Program-made: the position numbers and the translations under genes
Part shown: in pieces, positions 1 through 8,255 of the stretch
Layout of the letters: every line of letters starts with the position of its first letter
Position numbering within the stretch: the first letter of the stretch is position 1
The notes under the pieces: generated by a model
The model's database searches: none
Told to the model about the DNA's origin: nothing
Seen by the model: the letters and a program-made list of their open reading frames with translations, nothing else
Assembly (NCBI GenBank): GCA_047604965.1
Contig: JASGGQ010000001.1
Coordinates: 29,969 to 93,968 of the forward strand
Reading direction: 5' to 3'
DNA from: JAGIBJ01 sp047604965
Lineage (GTDB): Bacteria; Actinomycetota; Thermoleophilia; Solirubrobacterales; Solirubrobacteraceae
Length of the DNA stretch: 64,000 nucleotides

Positions 1-287
1 GATCCGCGACCGCTCGCGTGCCCACGCGAGCATCGCCGGCTGGACGGATACCCGGACGGTCGTCACGGCGTGGTGAGCGGCCCGGTCTGGCGGCGCTCAA
101 GCTCGTTGACTCTCATCGCCAGCATCGTTCGATCATATGGGCCGGGCCTCCTGTAGTTCGGAACCGAACCTGTCCAGGCACAATCCACGGGACCATGTAG
201 GTCTTCTGACTCGACGTCATCGCCCAGAAGGTTACTGCGGCGTCGTGACCGACGCCGACGATCGCTCCGCGGCGTAGCGGACGAACG
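1..287. other. No supportable gene at the left edge
   Basis: Short open frames exist here on both strands, but none has a recognisable domain or a convincing start. They overlap one another and look like chance frames in GC-rich DNA. The stretch may hold the downstream flank of a gene lying to the left of the window. Confidence 0.5.
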
Positions 288-629
288 TCACGCTGCTTCG
301 TAGCGCCCGTAGCCGACCTTGCGCACCGCGACATCGTCGCGCCACAGGGCGCTGTCGGCGCTGGAGCCGCTGACCGGCTCGCCAAGGCGTCGCTCGGCCT
401 CCCGCTGCAGGTCGATGGCCCGCATGGGCATCTCGGCCTCGGCGAGGATTCGCTCAAGCAGTCGCATGACCTGCCCCGGCCGGCGAGCCTGGCGCGGGCG
501 AGGGCTCGGACGGTCAGCGGCCTCGCCGTCCCGCACACCCTCCAGAACCGAGGTCAGGTTCGCCCACGAGCTCTTGACAGATCGGTTCGAGAGTTGTCCA
601 GCTAGAGCCATTCGGGACAGGCCTTGCAA
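288..629 (-). CDS. Small hypothetical protein with HARE-like winged-helix C-terminus
   Basis: A 113-residue frame with no firm family assignment. Its last 60 residues (from MRLLERILAE to GYGRYEAA) read like the helix-turn-helix of HARE-HTH/restriction-system proteins: an LERILAEAEMPMRAIDL helix, a central loop, and a closing VRKVGYGRYE strand that resembles the F-x-R-V-G-x-GRY ending of that fold. The N-terminal 50 residues are low in predicted structure, so the true start may be an internal ATG at the MRLLER methionine. It stands alone upstream of the tetR gene on the same strand. Function unknown; it could be a truncated remnant of a larger DNA-binding protein. Confidence 0.4.
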   Translation of the reverse strand: MQGLSRMALAGQLSNRSVKSSWANLTSVLEGVRDGEAADRPSPRPRQARRPGQVMRLLERILAEAEMPMRAIDLQREAERRLGEPVSGSSADSALWRDDVAVRKVGYGRYEAA

Positions 630-725
630 CGCGGGGCCTTTTTCGTTGCTGCGAGACTGCCAAGTTCAGCGTCTCTGCGCGCCGCCAGCGGAGTTCGTGG
701 CGTCAACGAGGCGGATTCGGGGTCG

Positions 726-1334
726 CTACTTCGCTTGGAGGATCGTCTCGAGGTGATCCAGTGGGCTGGTGGTGCGGTCCATGCGAACGTCCTCCAGCCA
801 CACGCGAAACGCGGCGAGTGTTCGGGCGACCAACAGGCGCAGTTGCCAGTCGAGGAGCGGCGGACTGGCGTCGCGCTGGCGGAGGAGGTCGGTGAGCATC
901 CGCTCACGATCGGTGAGGTGGATCAGCGGCGAGCGGCTGGCCGCTCCCGCGTCGGTTGAGGCGACGAAGAACAGCGACAGCCGCTCCCAGTGCTCCAGAA
1001 CGTACGTAGCGAGTTGCCGAAAGGCATCCCGTAGGACGCGGGCATTGTCGTCTTGCGCTGGCGCGGCTGCAATGGCCGCTTCGAGCTGCTGCGTCATCTC
1101 GATCACCGGTTCGAGCAGGAGGTCGGCCTTGGCCGGGAAGTAGCGGAAGAAGCTGCGCGGTGCCACGCCGGCGGCGTCGCAGATCTCGTCGACCGAGACG
1201 TTTGCGAAGCCGCGCTCGGCGAACAGCGCGATCCCAATCTCCGCGACTTTGGCCTTGGCCTCGGCACGTTTGCGCTCGCGTCGCGTCGGTGGCTTCGCGG
1301 ATGGGCTGGGGGCGCTGTTCGAGGAAGCTCGCAT
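726..1334 (-). CDS. TetR-family transcriptional repressor of the adjacent MFS efflux gene
   Basis: A 202-residue TetR regulator. The N-terminal helix-turn-helix lies at about residues 28-75, with the pattern ALFAERGFANVSVDEICDAA followed by a recognition helix ending in SFFRYFPAKADLL, typical of the family. The rest is an all-helical ligand-binding domain without an obvious ligand signature. I chose the ATG at 1334 because it directly precedes the first plausible structured residues and leaves a 55-bp divergent promoter region with an inverted repeat at 1349-1380. The divergent neighbour is a drug-type MFS exporter, so local repression relieved by an exported compound is the likely model. The ligand is not predictable. 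Confidence 0.88.
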   Translation of the reverse strand: MRASSNSAPSPSAKPPTRRERKRAEAKAKVAEIGIALFAERGFANVSVDEICDAAGVAPRSFFRYFPAKADLLLEPVIEMTQQLEAAIAAAPAQDDNARVLRDAFRQLATYVLEHWERLSLFFVASTDAGAASRSPLIHLTDRERMLTDLLRQRDASPPLLDWQLRLLVARTLAAFRVWLEDVRMDRTTSPLDHLETILQAK

Positions 1335-1348
1335 TCGTCGCCAAAGTA

Positions 1349-1380
1349 TGGCATAGTCTGCCACTCGGCAGTATCTGCCA
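1349..1380. promoter_or_regulatory. Candidate TetR operator between divergent tetR and MFS genes
   Basis: The outer arms TGGCA (1349-1353) and TGCCA (1376-1380) flank an inner perfect CTGCC/GGCAG pair (1358-1362 and 1367-1371) separated by ACTC. The whole 32-bp element is an imperfect palindrome centred near 1364. It sits between the two divergent start codons and ends 9 bases before the MFS ATG, where a bound repressor could block both promoters. Confidence 0.6.
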
Positions 1381-1389
1381 CTTTGAATC

Positions 1390-2871
1390 ATGAGCCAGAC
1401 AACACGCCCCGCAACCACCAACGATGAGACAGCGCCGCCCGATCGCGACGACGGTTGGACCGCACGCCAGCGCGCCGCAGTGGCGATCACCGCAGTCTGC
1501 GGCGTGCTCGTCGCGCTGACACAGACGCTGCTGATCCCGATGATGTCCGAGATCCAGGCAGAGCTGGGCAGCTCAAGCAGCGGCACGCAGTGGCTGCTGA
1601 CCTCGACGCTGCTGGTCGCGGCGATTGCGGTGCCGGTGTTCGGCCGCCTGGGCGACATCTTCGGCAAGCGGCTGATGCTGCTGGTCGCGATCGGCGCGTT
1701 GCTGCTGGGGTCGCTGATCTGCGCCCTGGCCGGCGGCAGCTTGGCCGTGATGATCGCCGGTCGTGCGGTCACTGGTGCGTCGGCCGCAGCGATCCCGCTG
1801 GGGATCAGCGTGATCGGCTCGGTTCTGCCGGCGCACCGTGCCGGGACCGGGATCGCGCTGGTGAGCGCCACGCTCGGAGTCGGTGGAGCACTCGGCCTGC
1901 CGCTCGCTGCGCTCGTCGCCCAAAGCGCCGACTACGACGTGCTGTTTTGGATCTGCGTCGCCGGTGCCGCAGCTGCCATGGCCGGGATCCGCTGGGCGGT
2001 TGATGCCGACCCGCCGCAGGTCGACGACGGCCGAGTCGACTTCGTTGGCGCCGGATTGCTCACCCTGATCCTCGTCTGCCTGCTCCTGCCGCTTTCGCAG
2101 GCATCGAGTTGGGGGTGGGGTGATCCGCGCACGCTCGGCCTGCTGGCCGTGTCGCTGATCGCGCTCGCGGTCTTCGTGGTCGTCGAACGGCGGATGACCT
2201 CTCCGCTCGTTGATGTCGTCAGCAACGCCCGCCCGGCGCTCCTGCTCACGAACATCGCCTCGGTCTGCGTCGGATTCGCGCTGTTTGCGATGCTGATCGG
2301 GACCGCGAGCTACGTGCAGGCTCCTGAGGCCACCGGCTACGGCTTCGGCTCGACGATGCTTGCTGCCGGGTTGGCGATGGCTCCCAGTGGCATCATGATG
2401 CTCCTCCTGGCCCCGGTTTCGGCGGCGCTGTCGACGCGATATGGGCCGAAGGTCACGCTGGCGCTCGGGGCCGTGGTGATCGCGACTGGATTCGTCTTCC
2501 GGATCACGGTGATCGACCACTTCTGGCAGATCGTCGTCGGGACCACGATCGTCGGCGCCGGGACCGGCATTGCGTACGCCGCGATGCCGAGCATGATCCT
2601 GCTCGGCGCCCGCAAGTCAGAGCTGGCGGCGGCCAACGGGTTGAACGCGCTCGCTCGCACCGTCGGCAGTTCGGTGGCGAGCGCGGTAGGTGGCACGATT
2701 TTGGCGGCGCAGACGATCAATCTGGCGGGGGTCGATTTGCCGTCCCTGGGTGCGTACCGCACATTGTTCGCGCTCTGCGCCGGCTCGGCGCTGCTCGGCG
2801 CGGCAATCGCGTTGACCGTTCCCACTGGCCGCCGCGAAACGGCCGTTGACCTCGCGTCGCGGGCCAGCTAG
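1390..2871 (+). CDS. MFS drug efflux transporter, DHA2 (14-TMS) type
   Basis: A 493-residue, highly hydrophobic integral membrane protein of the major facilitator superfamily. After a 28-residue charged cytoplasmic N-terminus it has regularly spaced hydrophobic segments. The MFS motif A, GRLGDIFGKR, is at residues 85-94 between helices 2 and 3. The length and the extra pair of central helices fit the EmrB/QacA (DHA2) branch rather than the 12-helix branch. It is expected to export lipophilic cations or other small toxic molecules using the proton gradient. No good ribosome-binding site precedes the ATG, so the mRNA may be nearly leaderless. The divergent TetR gene is the probable regulator. 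The substrate is unknown. Confidence 0.9.
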   Translation: MSQTTRPATTNDETAPPDRDDGWTARQRAAVAITAVCGVLVALTQTLLIPMMSEIQAELGSSSSGTQWLLTSTLLVAAIAVPVFGRLGDIFGKRLMLLVAIGALLLGSLICALAGGSLAVMIAGRAVTGASAAAIPLGISVIGSVLPAHRAGTGIALVSATLGVGGALGLPLAALVAQSADYDVLFWICVAGAAAAMAGIRWAVDADPPQVDDGRVDFVGAGLLTLILVCLLLPLSQASSWGWGDPRTLGLLAVSLIALAVFVVVERRMTSPLVDVVSNARPALLLTNIASVCVGFALFAMLIGTASYVQAPEATGYGFGSTMLAAGLAMAPSGIMMLLLAPVSAALSTRYGPKVTLALGAVVIATGFVFRITVIDHFWQIVVGTTIVGAGTGIAYAAMPSMILLGARKSELAAANGLNALARTVGSSVASAVGGTILAAQTINLAGVDLPSLGAYRTLFALCAGSALLGAAIALTVPTGRRETAVDLASRAS

Positions 2872-2908
2872 CCGGCGCTGCTCCCCGTCACCGCAGCCAA
2901 TCAGTCAT

Positions 2909-4264
2909 CTAGTACTGCACGACCGCCGCGCTGCGTGGGCCGAGCGTCAGCGACTTGACCTTCACGGTCGGCTGCGGCCACGTCGTCGATGCGAGGTTGA
3001 CGCCGGCCTTCGGGAGCTTGACGCGCTTGCTGACATCGTTCGGGTTGAGTACGACGATGCCGTGCTTGAGCTTGCGCGTCAGCAGGCCGCGGCGATCGAC
3101 GCGCTTGCCGACCGGCTTGCCGAGATTCGCGCTGTAGCCCGCCCAGCCGCGCCCCGGATATTGGCAGGTATCGCCGACGCTGTCGCCCGATTTGAAGGTC
3201 AATACCGCCGTCGCGAAGTTGAACGCTGCGGCGCGCGTATGCGCCTGCCACACCAGATCGCCAAGTGCCCAGGTGCCGGACGCCTGGTCGGCGTCGCCGC
3301 AGGCCGGTAGCGCCGCGAGCAGCGGGGCGCCGGCCACCGGCGTCTGGCTTTTCGTCAGATCGGCGCTGGAGGTCATCTCCCACTGCACCTTGGCCTTGCG
3401 TTGATGCAGCGCGTCGGCGAAGGTCAGCAGTCGCCGGTACGACCACGCCACCGTCGCGGCGAGCGGGTAATGCAGCCCGGGGTCGATCGCGCCGCCCTCG
3501 ATGATGACCTGATCGGCGAGCCGGGCCGCGCGCACCGCCGGATCGCTTGCCTTGAGCTTTGGCTTGGCGGCGTACCCGTACTTCGTGTCGGTCCAGTGCA
3601 TGTTGATCGTGAAGGTCGTGCCCTTCGGCTTGAGCTTCTTGAGCGACTTCAGCAGCGTGAGCACGCCGTTCGCCCACCGCTTCGCCGAGATCTGCATCGC
3701 CGGGGAAAAGCCGACCTTCGGATTGGTGAGCGCGTTGTCGATCCACAGGCTCGAATACCCGCACGCGTACAGGTCCAATGCGCCGCGCTCGTTGGCGTCC
3801 GGGTTGCAACTCACCTTGCCGTCGGCGCCGTACAGCCACCACCTGCGGGCCGCCGGGATCCGCAGGTCGATCGTTTGCCAATCGGTATCGACGGCGACCG
3901 GCTGTCCGTTCTGCGTCATCCGCCACGCCTGGGTTTCGTTCATGCCGGCGGTGTTCCAGCGGTTGACGCCGGTGCCGTTGCGGTACACCGCCGTGCGGGC
4001 TTTGATCGCCCAACCGGTGATGTACTGGCTGACTCGCGGATCGGAGTCGTGCAGCACGAGCGGGCTGGCGTTTGCGGCCAGCCACTTCTGCTCGGCGGTC
4101 ATTTCCGCTGCCGACGTCTGCGGGCCTGCGGTCAAGAGGTAGCGGTCGAGCGACGGATCGACGCGGCGCGAAACGTTCATCGTTGCGGCGTCGGCGATCG
4201 ACGGGACGCCGAACGCGAGCAGCAGCGCGGCCACCACGGCACCACGCAGGAAGGAGAGGGCCAT
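2909..4264 (-). CDS. Secreted glycosyl hydrolase-like protein (GHL15 type)
   Basis: A 451-residue protein starting with a clear signal peptide (MALSFLRGAVVAALLLAFG..., cleavage near residue 26). The body resembles the putative glycosyl hydrolase-like family 15, a TIM-barrel-type family found near exopolysaccharide genes. It shows repeated aromatic/acidic patches such as SSLWIDNAL, FTINMHWTDTKYG and QVIIEGGAIDPG, where the acidic residues could be catalytic, and a C-terminal beta-rich module ending in LGPRSAAVVQY. I chose the ATG at 4264 because it opens the signal peptide; a longer reading to 4375 adds an implausible N-terminus. It stands alone, convergent with the MFS gene and divergent from pxpA. 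The polysaccharide substrate cannot be predicted. Confidence 0.65.
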   Translation of the reverse strand: MALSFLRGAVVAALLLAFGVPSIADAATMNVSRRVDPSLDRYLLTAGPQTSAAEMTAEQKWLAANASPLVLHDSDPRVSQYITGWAIKARTAVYRNGTGVNRWNTAGMNETQAWRMTQNGQPVAVDTDWQTIDLRIPAARRWWLYGADGKVSCNPDANERGALDLYACGYSSLWIDNALTNPKVGFSPAMQISAKRWANGVLTLLKSLKKLKPKGTTFTINMHWTDTKYGYAAKPKLKASDPAVRAARLADQVIIEGGAIDPGLHYPLAATVAWSYRRLLTFADALHQRKAKVQWEMTSSADLTKSQTPVAGAPLLAALPACGDADQASGTWALGDLVWQAHTRAAAFNFATAVLTFKSGDSVGDTCQYPGRGWAGYSANLGKPVGKRVDRRGLLTRKLKHGIVVLNPNDVSKRVKLPKAGVNLASTTWPQPTVKVKSLTLGPRSAAVVQY

Positions 4265-4432
4265 CGACGGAGCGTACCGATCGGGGAGGGCGAACCGTTC
4301 CAGTAGGCCCCAAAGCTGGCCGAAATACTGGCCTGCGGTGTCACGGCATGCGGCCACCACCGCCTGGTGTCGCATCGCCGCGTGACACGGCGTTCAGTGC
4401 GGGCGCCGCCGCGTATCGGCGATGATCGCGCG

Positions 4433-5176
4433 ATGCCCAGTACGCCGACGATCGATCTCAACGCCGATCTCGGCGAGCAGGCCGGCGACGATGCGGCACT
4501 GCTGGCGATCGTGACAAGCGCGAACATCGCCTGCGGTGCGCACGCCGGCAACGCGCAGGTCGCGGCGCAGACGGCGGCATTGGCACGCGCACGCGGCGTC
4601 GCCATCGGCGCACATCCCGGCCATCCCGACCGCCGTCACTTCGGCCGACGCCCGCACCCGATCGACCCCGACCGACTGACGCGCCTGCTTGCCGGCCAGC
4701 TCGCCGTGCTGCGCGACGCCGGGGTGCCGGTGCGCTACCTCAAGCTGCACGGCGCGCTCTACCACCAGGTCGCCGATACGCCGCCGCTGGCCGCCGCGAC
4801 GGTCGCCATCGCCGCGCAGGCGCAGCTGGCGATCCTCGGCCCACCCGGCTCGGTGCTGCTTTCCCAGGCGCAGGCCGCCGGCGTTGCGGCCATCGCCGAA
4901 GGGTTCGTTGACCGTGCGTACCGGCTCGTCGGCGGACGTCCGCAGCTGGTCCCGCGCGGCGCGGCCGGTGCGCTGCTCGGCCACGACGCGGCAGTCGCGC
5001 AAGCGGTGCAGCTCGCGACCACCGGCAGCGTCGCCACGCCGGGCGGCCAGAGGCTCGTGATCGGCGCAGCCTCGCTCTGCCTGCATGGTGATACGCCGGG
5101 TGCCGTTGCGCTGGCCCGCGACGTACGCGCGGCGCTGGAAGCGGCGGGTGTCAAGCTGCAAGCATTCGCGCGGTGA
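4433..5176 (+). CDS. pxpA: 5-oxoprolinase subunit A (LamB/YcsF family)
   Basis: A 247-residue LamB/YcsF-family protein. With PxpB and PxpC it forms the ATP-dependent 5-oxoprolinase that opens pyroglutamate, a toxic by-product of glutamine and glutamyl compounds, to L-glutamate in the cytoplasm. Family hallmarks are IDLNADLGE at the N-terminus, TSANIACGAHAGN, GAHPGHPD, and LKLHGALYHQ, a polysaccharide-deacetylase-like TIM-barrel arrangement with conserved Asp and His residues. The ATG at 4433 puts the IDLNADLGE strand at residue 6; an earlier in-frame GTG at 4367 would add an unstructured Arg-rich leader. The stop overlaps the GTG of pxpB, so the three subunits are translationally coupled. Confidence 0.92.
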   Translation: MPSTPTIDLNADLGEQAGDDAALLAIVTSANIACGAHAGNAQVAAQTAALARARGVAIGAHPGHPDRRHFGRRPHPIDPDRLTRLLAGQLAVLRDAGVPVRYLKLHGALYHQVADTPPLAAATVAIAAQAQLAILGPPGSVLLSQAQAAGVAAIAEGFVDRAYRLVGGRPQLVPRGAAGALLGHDAAVAQAVQLATTGSVATPGGQRLVIGAASLCLHGDTPGAVALARDVRAALEAAGVKLQAFAR

Positions 5177-5796
5177 GCTCACTGCTGGATCTGCGACCGG
5201 CCGGCGCTCGCTCGGTGCTGGTCGAGCTGCCCGGCAACGCGAGCGTTCGCAAGCTCGCCGCCGCCGCACGCGCACAGCTCGCCGGCCTCGAAGAGGTGGT
5301 CGCCGGCCACGACACGGTCCTGCTGACGTGGGAGCCGGGCCGGTGCCCGCCGTCCGACTTGCGTGAGCGGCTCGCGCAGATTCTCGCTGGTCGGCATCGG
5401 GCGCCGGAGCCGGCCGAATGCGAGCTGGTGGTGCGCTACGACGGCCCCGATCTGGCGTCGGTCGCCGCGCACTGCGGCCTGAGTCCTGAGGAGGTAGTCG
5501 GGCGTCACGTGGCCGCTCGCTACGAAGTGGGTTTCGTTGGCTTTGCGCCCGGCTTCGCCTATCTGTTGGGGGGCGACCCGGCGCTCCAGCCGCCGCGCCG
5601 GGAGTCTCCGCGCCCGCGCGTGCCGGCTGGCACGCTCGCAATCGCGGGGGAATACACGGCGATCTATCCGACCGCGTCGCCGGGCGGCTGGCAGCTGATC
5701 GGCCACTGCGACGCCGTGCTGTTTGATCTGTCGCGACCGCAGCCGGCGCTGCTGCCGACCGGCACGATCGTGCGGCTGCGGGCGGCGCGGACATGA
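5173..5796 (+). CDS. pxpB: 5-oxoprolinase subunit B (KipI/AHS1 family)
   Basis: A 207-residue AHS1-domain protein, the second subunit of the PxpABC 5-oxoprolinase, homologous to Bacillus KipI. The segment GFVGFAPGFAYLLGGDP at about residues 117-133 is the family signature, followed by the AGEYTAIYPTASPGGWQLIG strand pair. The start is the GTG at 5173, overlapping the pxpA stop by 4 bases, and its own stop overlaps pxpC in the same way. Family members were long annotated as allophanate hydrolase subunit 1 or as a kinase inhibitor. The pxpA-B-C order supports oxoprolinase here. Confidence 0.9.
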   Translation: MSSLLDLRPAGARSVLVELPGNASVRKLAAAARAQLAGLEEVVAGHDTVLLTWEPGRCPPSDLRERLAQILAGRHRAPEPAECELVVRYDGPDLASVAAHCGLSPEEVVGRHVAARYEVGFVGFAPGFAYLLGGDPALQPPRRESPRPRVPAGTLAIAGEYTAIYPTASPGGWQLIGHCDAVLFDLSRPQPALLPTGTIVRLRAART

Positions 5797-6674
5797 GCGC
5801 GATCACGGTGATCGCCGGTGGTGCGCGCACGACGATCCAGGATCTCGGCCGCCCCGGATGGGCGCATCTCGGCGTGCCGGGCTGCGGTGCCGCCGACCGC
5901 GCCGCCTTCACGCTCGCCAACCGGCTGGTCGGCAACGCCGAGGGCGCGGCGGCGCTGGAGACCACGCTCAGCGGTCCGGTGTTGCGTTTCGCGGCAGCGA
6001 CGACGATTGCCCTGACCGGCGCGATCGTCGATGCCACGCTCGATCAGCGCCCGGTCGCGATGCACGCACCGACGGCCGTGCGGGCCGGGCAGCAGCTCAC
6101 CGTTGGGGTGGCCAGCAGCGGCCTACGAACCTACATCGCGATCCGGGGCGGGCTCGACGCGCCGACCGTACTCGGCAGTGCCAGCAGCGATCAGCTCACC
6201 GGGATCGGCCCCGAGCCGCTGCGATCCGGCGACCGGTTGACGCTCGCCGACGCCGCGCTCGCCGCGCCGGCCGTCGATGTGGCACCGGTCGCGCCGCCGG
6301 GCGAGCCGGTCGTGCTGCCGGTACGGCTCGGGCCGCGCGAGGACTGGTTTGCGCCGGATGCCGTCACTGCCTTGCTGACGGCTACCTTTGTGGTGACCCC
6401 ACAGGTCGACCGGATCGGCGCGCGGCTCGTCGGCCCGCCGCTGCCGTGGCGCACCGATCAGCCGATGCGTTCGGAAGGAGTCGTACTCGGTGCGGTGCAA
6501 GTGTCGGCCTCCGGCGAAGCGATCGTGATGCTTGCCGACCATCCAACGACCGGCGGCTACCCGGTGATCGCCGTCGTCGATGAGGCGGAGCTTGGTGCGG
6601 CGGCGCAACTGCGTCCCGGGGTGCGCGTCCGGTTCGCGGTGCCGCGTGGCGCACCGTTCGGCGCCAGCGATTGA
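5793..6674 (+). CDS. pxpC: 5-oxoprolinase subunit C (KipA/AHS2 family)
   Basis: A 293-residue AHS2-domain protein, the third oxoprolinase subunit, homologous to Bacillus KipA. The N-terminal TTIQDLGRPGWAHLGVPGCG followed by ADRAAFTLANRLVGN is the classical family opening, and the C-terminal half contains RLVGPPLPW and the HPTTGGYPVIAVV strand. The ATG at 5793 overlaps the pxpB stop (ATGA), completing a three-gene translationally coupled operon. No permease or dedicated regulator is fused to the operon; the MerR-type gene begins about 290 bases downstream. The operon probably recycles 5-oxoproline from protein or glutathione-like turnover. Confidence 0.9.
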   Translation: MSAITVIAGGARTTIQDLGRPGWAHLGVPGCGAADRAAFTLANRLVGNAEGAAALETTLSGPVLRFAAATTIALTGAIVDATLDQRPVAMHAPTAVRAGQQLTVGVASSGLRTYIAIRGGLDAPTVLGSASSDQLTGIGPEPLRSGDRLTLADAALAAPAVDVAPVAPPGEPVVLPVRLGPREDWFAPDAVTALLTATFVVTPQVDRIGARLVGPPLPWRTDQPMRSEGVVLGAVQVSASGEAIVMLADHPTTGGYPVIAVVDEAELGAAAQLRPGVRVRFAVPRGAPFGASD

Positions 6675-6963
6675 GTGCCGGTGCGCCACCTCTACGGTGT
6701 TCCGGTTGCCATCGGCGACACGTCGTTCGCTCAGTGCCGGTCGCGGTGGTCCGGAACTTGGCAGAAACCGAACCGTGTTTCGGACCGCGGCTCGGCACGG
6801 AACCTCGATTCCGTATGGCGGAATGGGTCGTTAGTCTGCATGTCAGGTTGTCCTGATGTTCGCGGAACGGGATCGGCGTCCGATCCAGTTCCGTGCAACG
6901 ACCGCGTCCGCCAGACGGACCGGCGGTGGGACCTCGCCACGAAGAATCCCCCGGGGGGACCTC

Positions 6964-8193
6964 ATGCTCAACGCCCGCGCGCTCGCTGACGACCACGACC
7001 AGGCGACCACCGGCCTGCGCTTCGCGCGCCCCGGGTTGCTGGCGGGCGACCCAGGCGGCAATGCGATGTTGACGATCAGCGCCGCCGAAATGATCCGCAG
7101 CTCCGGTGTCGGCCGCGAGCGGTTGCGTACGTGGGAGCGCCGCCACGGGTTCCCAATGCCGGTGCGCACTGCCAACAACGTCCGGCGGTACGACGTCGCC
7201 GACATCCGCCGCGTGATCGCCGTCAGTCGTGCCGTTGAGCGCGGAGTGCCGCTCGTCGCTGCGATCGAGCAAGTACGCGCCAGTTGCGACGCAACGCCGT
7301 CGCTGGCGAGTCTCGGGGCGGCGCTCGACCACGCGCCGACGCCCGCTATCGCGATTTCCGGCCCGGAGCCGATGACGGTGGTCTGGGCGAATGGGTCGAC
7401 GCTCACCGCACCGCAGGCTCCGGCGATCGGCAGCGACCCGTTCGATGTCGCGCCGGGTTTCGGCTGTGCCGTCAAAGCGGCGATCAGGCAGTTGCTGATC
7501 GGCGATGCGGAGGAGGTCGCTGTGCTCACGCACACCGACTGGTCGGGCGCCGTCGCGACCCCGCGCCGCTCAATCGCCTGGCGGATCCCGCCGGCGGTCT
7601 GCGACGACGCCGTGGTGGTGCTGATGCAGCTGCCGGATGCGGTCGACATCGACGTGATCCCAGCTCCAGCGGCCGCAGCCGAGCCGGCCTCAGCACCGGC
7701 GGCGGATCGCTGCGTCGCCTGGGCGGCAGCGGTCCGCGATGCCTGCCGCGTCCTTCAGGACGAGCCGGGGGTCGGCAGCGCGCAACGCGCGCTCAGCGAG
7801 CTGGTGCGTGGCACCGGCAGCCTCGACGCGCTCCTGGCGATCGGCCAGCGCGGCCAACTGCGGACCGCTACCAGCGTGCGCGGCACGATGCCGGCCCAGG
7901 TGCTCAACGCCGAGGCCGCCAGCGATCTCCCGCGTGTTATCGCCGGAGGAGAGGTACATCGGCTCGGCGAGGCGTCGCCACGGCTGCTCGGTTCGCCGGA
8001 GGACGCAGAAGCGGTGTTCGTGCCGATCGTCGCCGGCGGTGAGGCGCTCGGCGCGATGGTGCTGTTCGTCTCATCTGACCTGGGCCTGCCCGAGCTCGCC
8101 GGCGAGCTGCTCGTGACGCTCGCGACGACGATCGGGACCGTGCTCCAGCGCGAACACCGCGCGACCGCAGCCGGGCAGGCGCGCGCCGCGTAA
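6964..8193 (+). CDS. MerR-type HTH regulator with PAS-like and GAF sensory domains
   Basis: A 409-residue predicted transcription factor. A MerR-type winged HTH at residues 37-110 is recognisable from ISAAEMIRSSGVGRERLRTW, the ERRHGFPMPVRT wing and RRYDVADIRRV. Behind it is a PAS-like segment (about 125-225) in which AISGPEPMTVVWANGS resembles the N-terminal PAS strand, and a C-terminal GAF-like domain (about 255-400). The start at 6964 has a strong purine-rich ribosome-binding site (GGGGGGA) 4 bases before the ATG; upstream starts lack one. There is no B12-binding CarH/LitR domain and no metal-binding cysteine pair, so it is not a metal-type MerR. The signal and targets are unknown, and it is not clearly linked to pxpABC. 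Confidence 0.75.
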   Translation: MLNARALADDHDQATTGLRFARPGLLAGDPGGNAMLTISAAEMIRSSGVGRERLRTWERRHGFPMPVRTANNVRRYDVADIRRVIAVSRAVERGVPLVAAIEQVRASCDATPSLASLGAALDHAPTPAIAISGPEPMTVVWANGSTLTAPQAPAIGSDPFDVAPGFGCAVKAAIRQLLIGDAEEVAVLTHTDWSGAVATPRRSIAWRIPPAVCDDAVVVLMQLPDAVDIDVIPAPAAAAEPASAPAADRCVAWAAAVRDACRVLQDEPGVGSAQRALSELVRGTGSLDALLAIGQRGQLRTATSVRGTMPAQVLNAEAASDLPRVIAGGEVHRLGEASPRLLGSPEDAEAVFVPIVAGGEALGAMVLFVSSDLGLPELAGELLVTLATTIGTVLQREHRATAAGQARAA

Positions 8194-8255
8194 TCCCGCC
8201 GTTGGTGCGGCTTTGCGAGGTCGTCAGGCGGCGGTTCCGACCTGCCGCGCGCGGC

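Noticed and set aside
113..538. Minus-strand 141-residue frame at the left end
   Set aside because: It overlaps the better 288-629 candidate out of frame, is Arg/Ser/Pro-rich and has no recognisable fold.
570..600. GGTTCGAG as a possible tRNA T-arm
   Set aside because: No matching acceptor, D or anticodon stems surround it.
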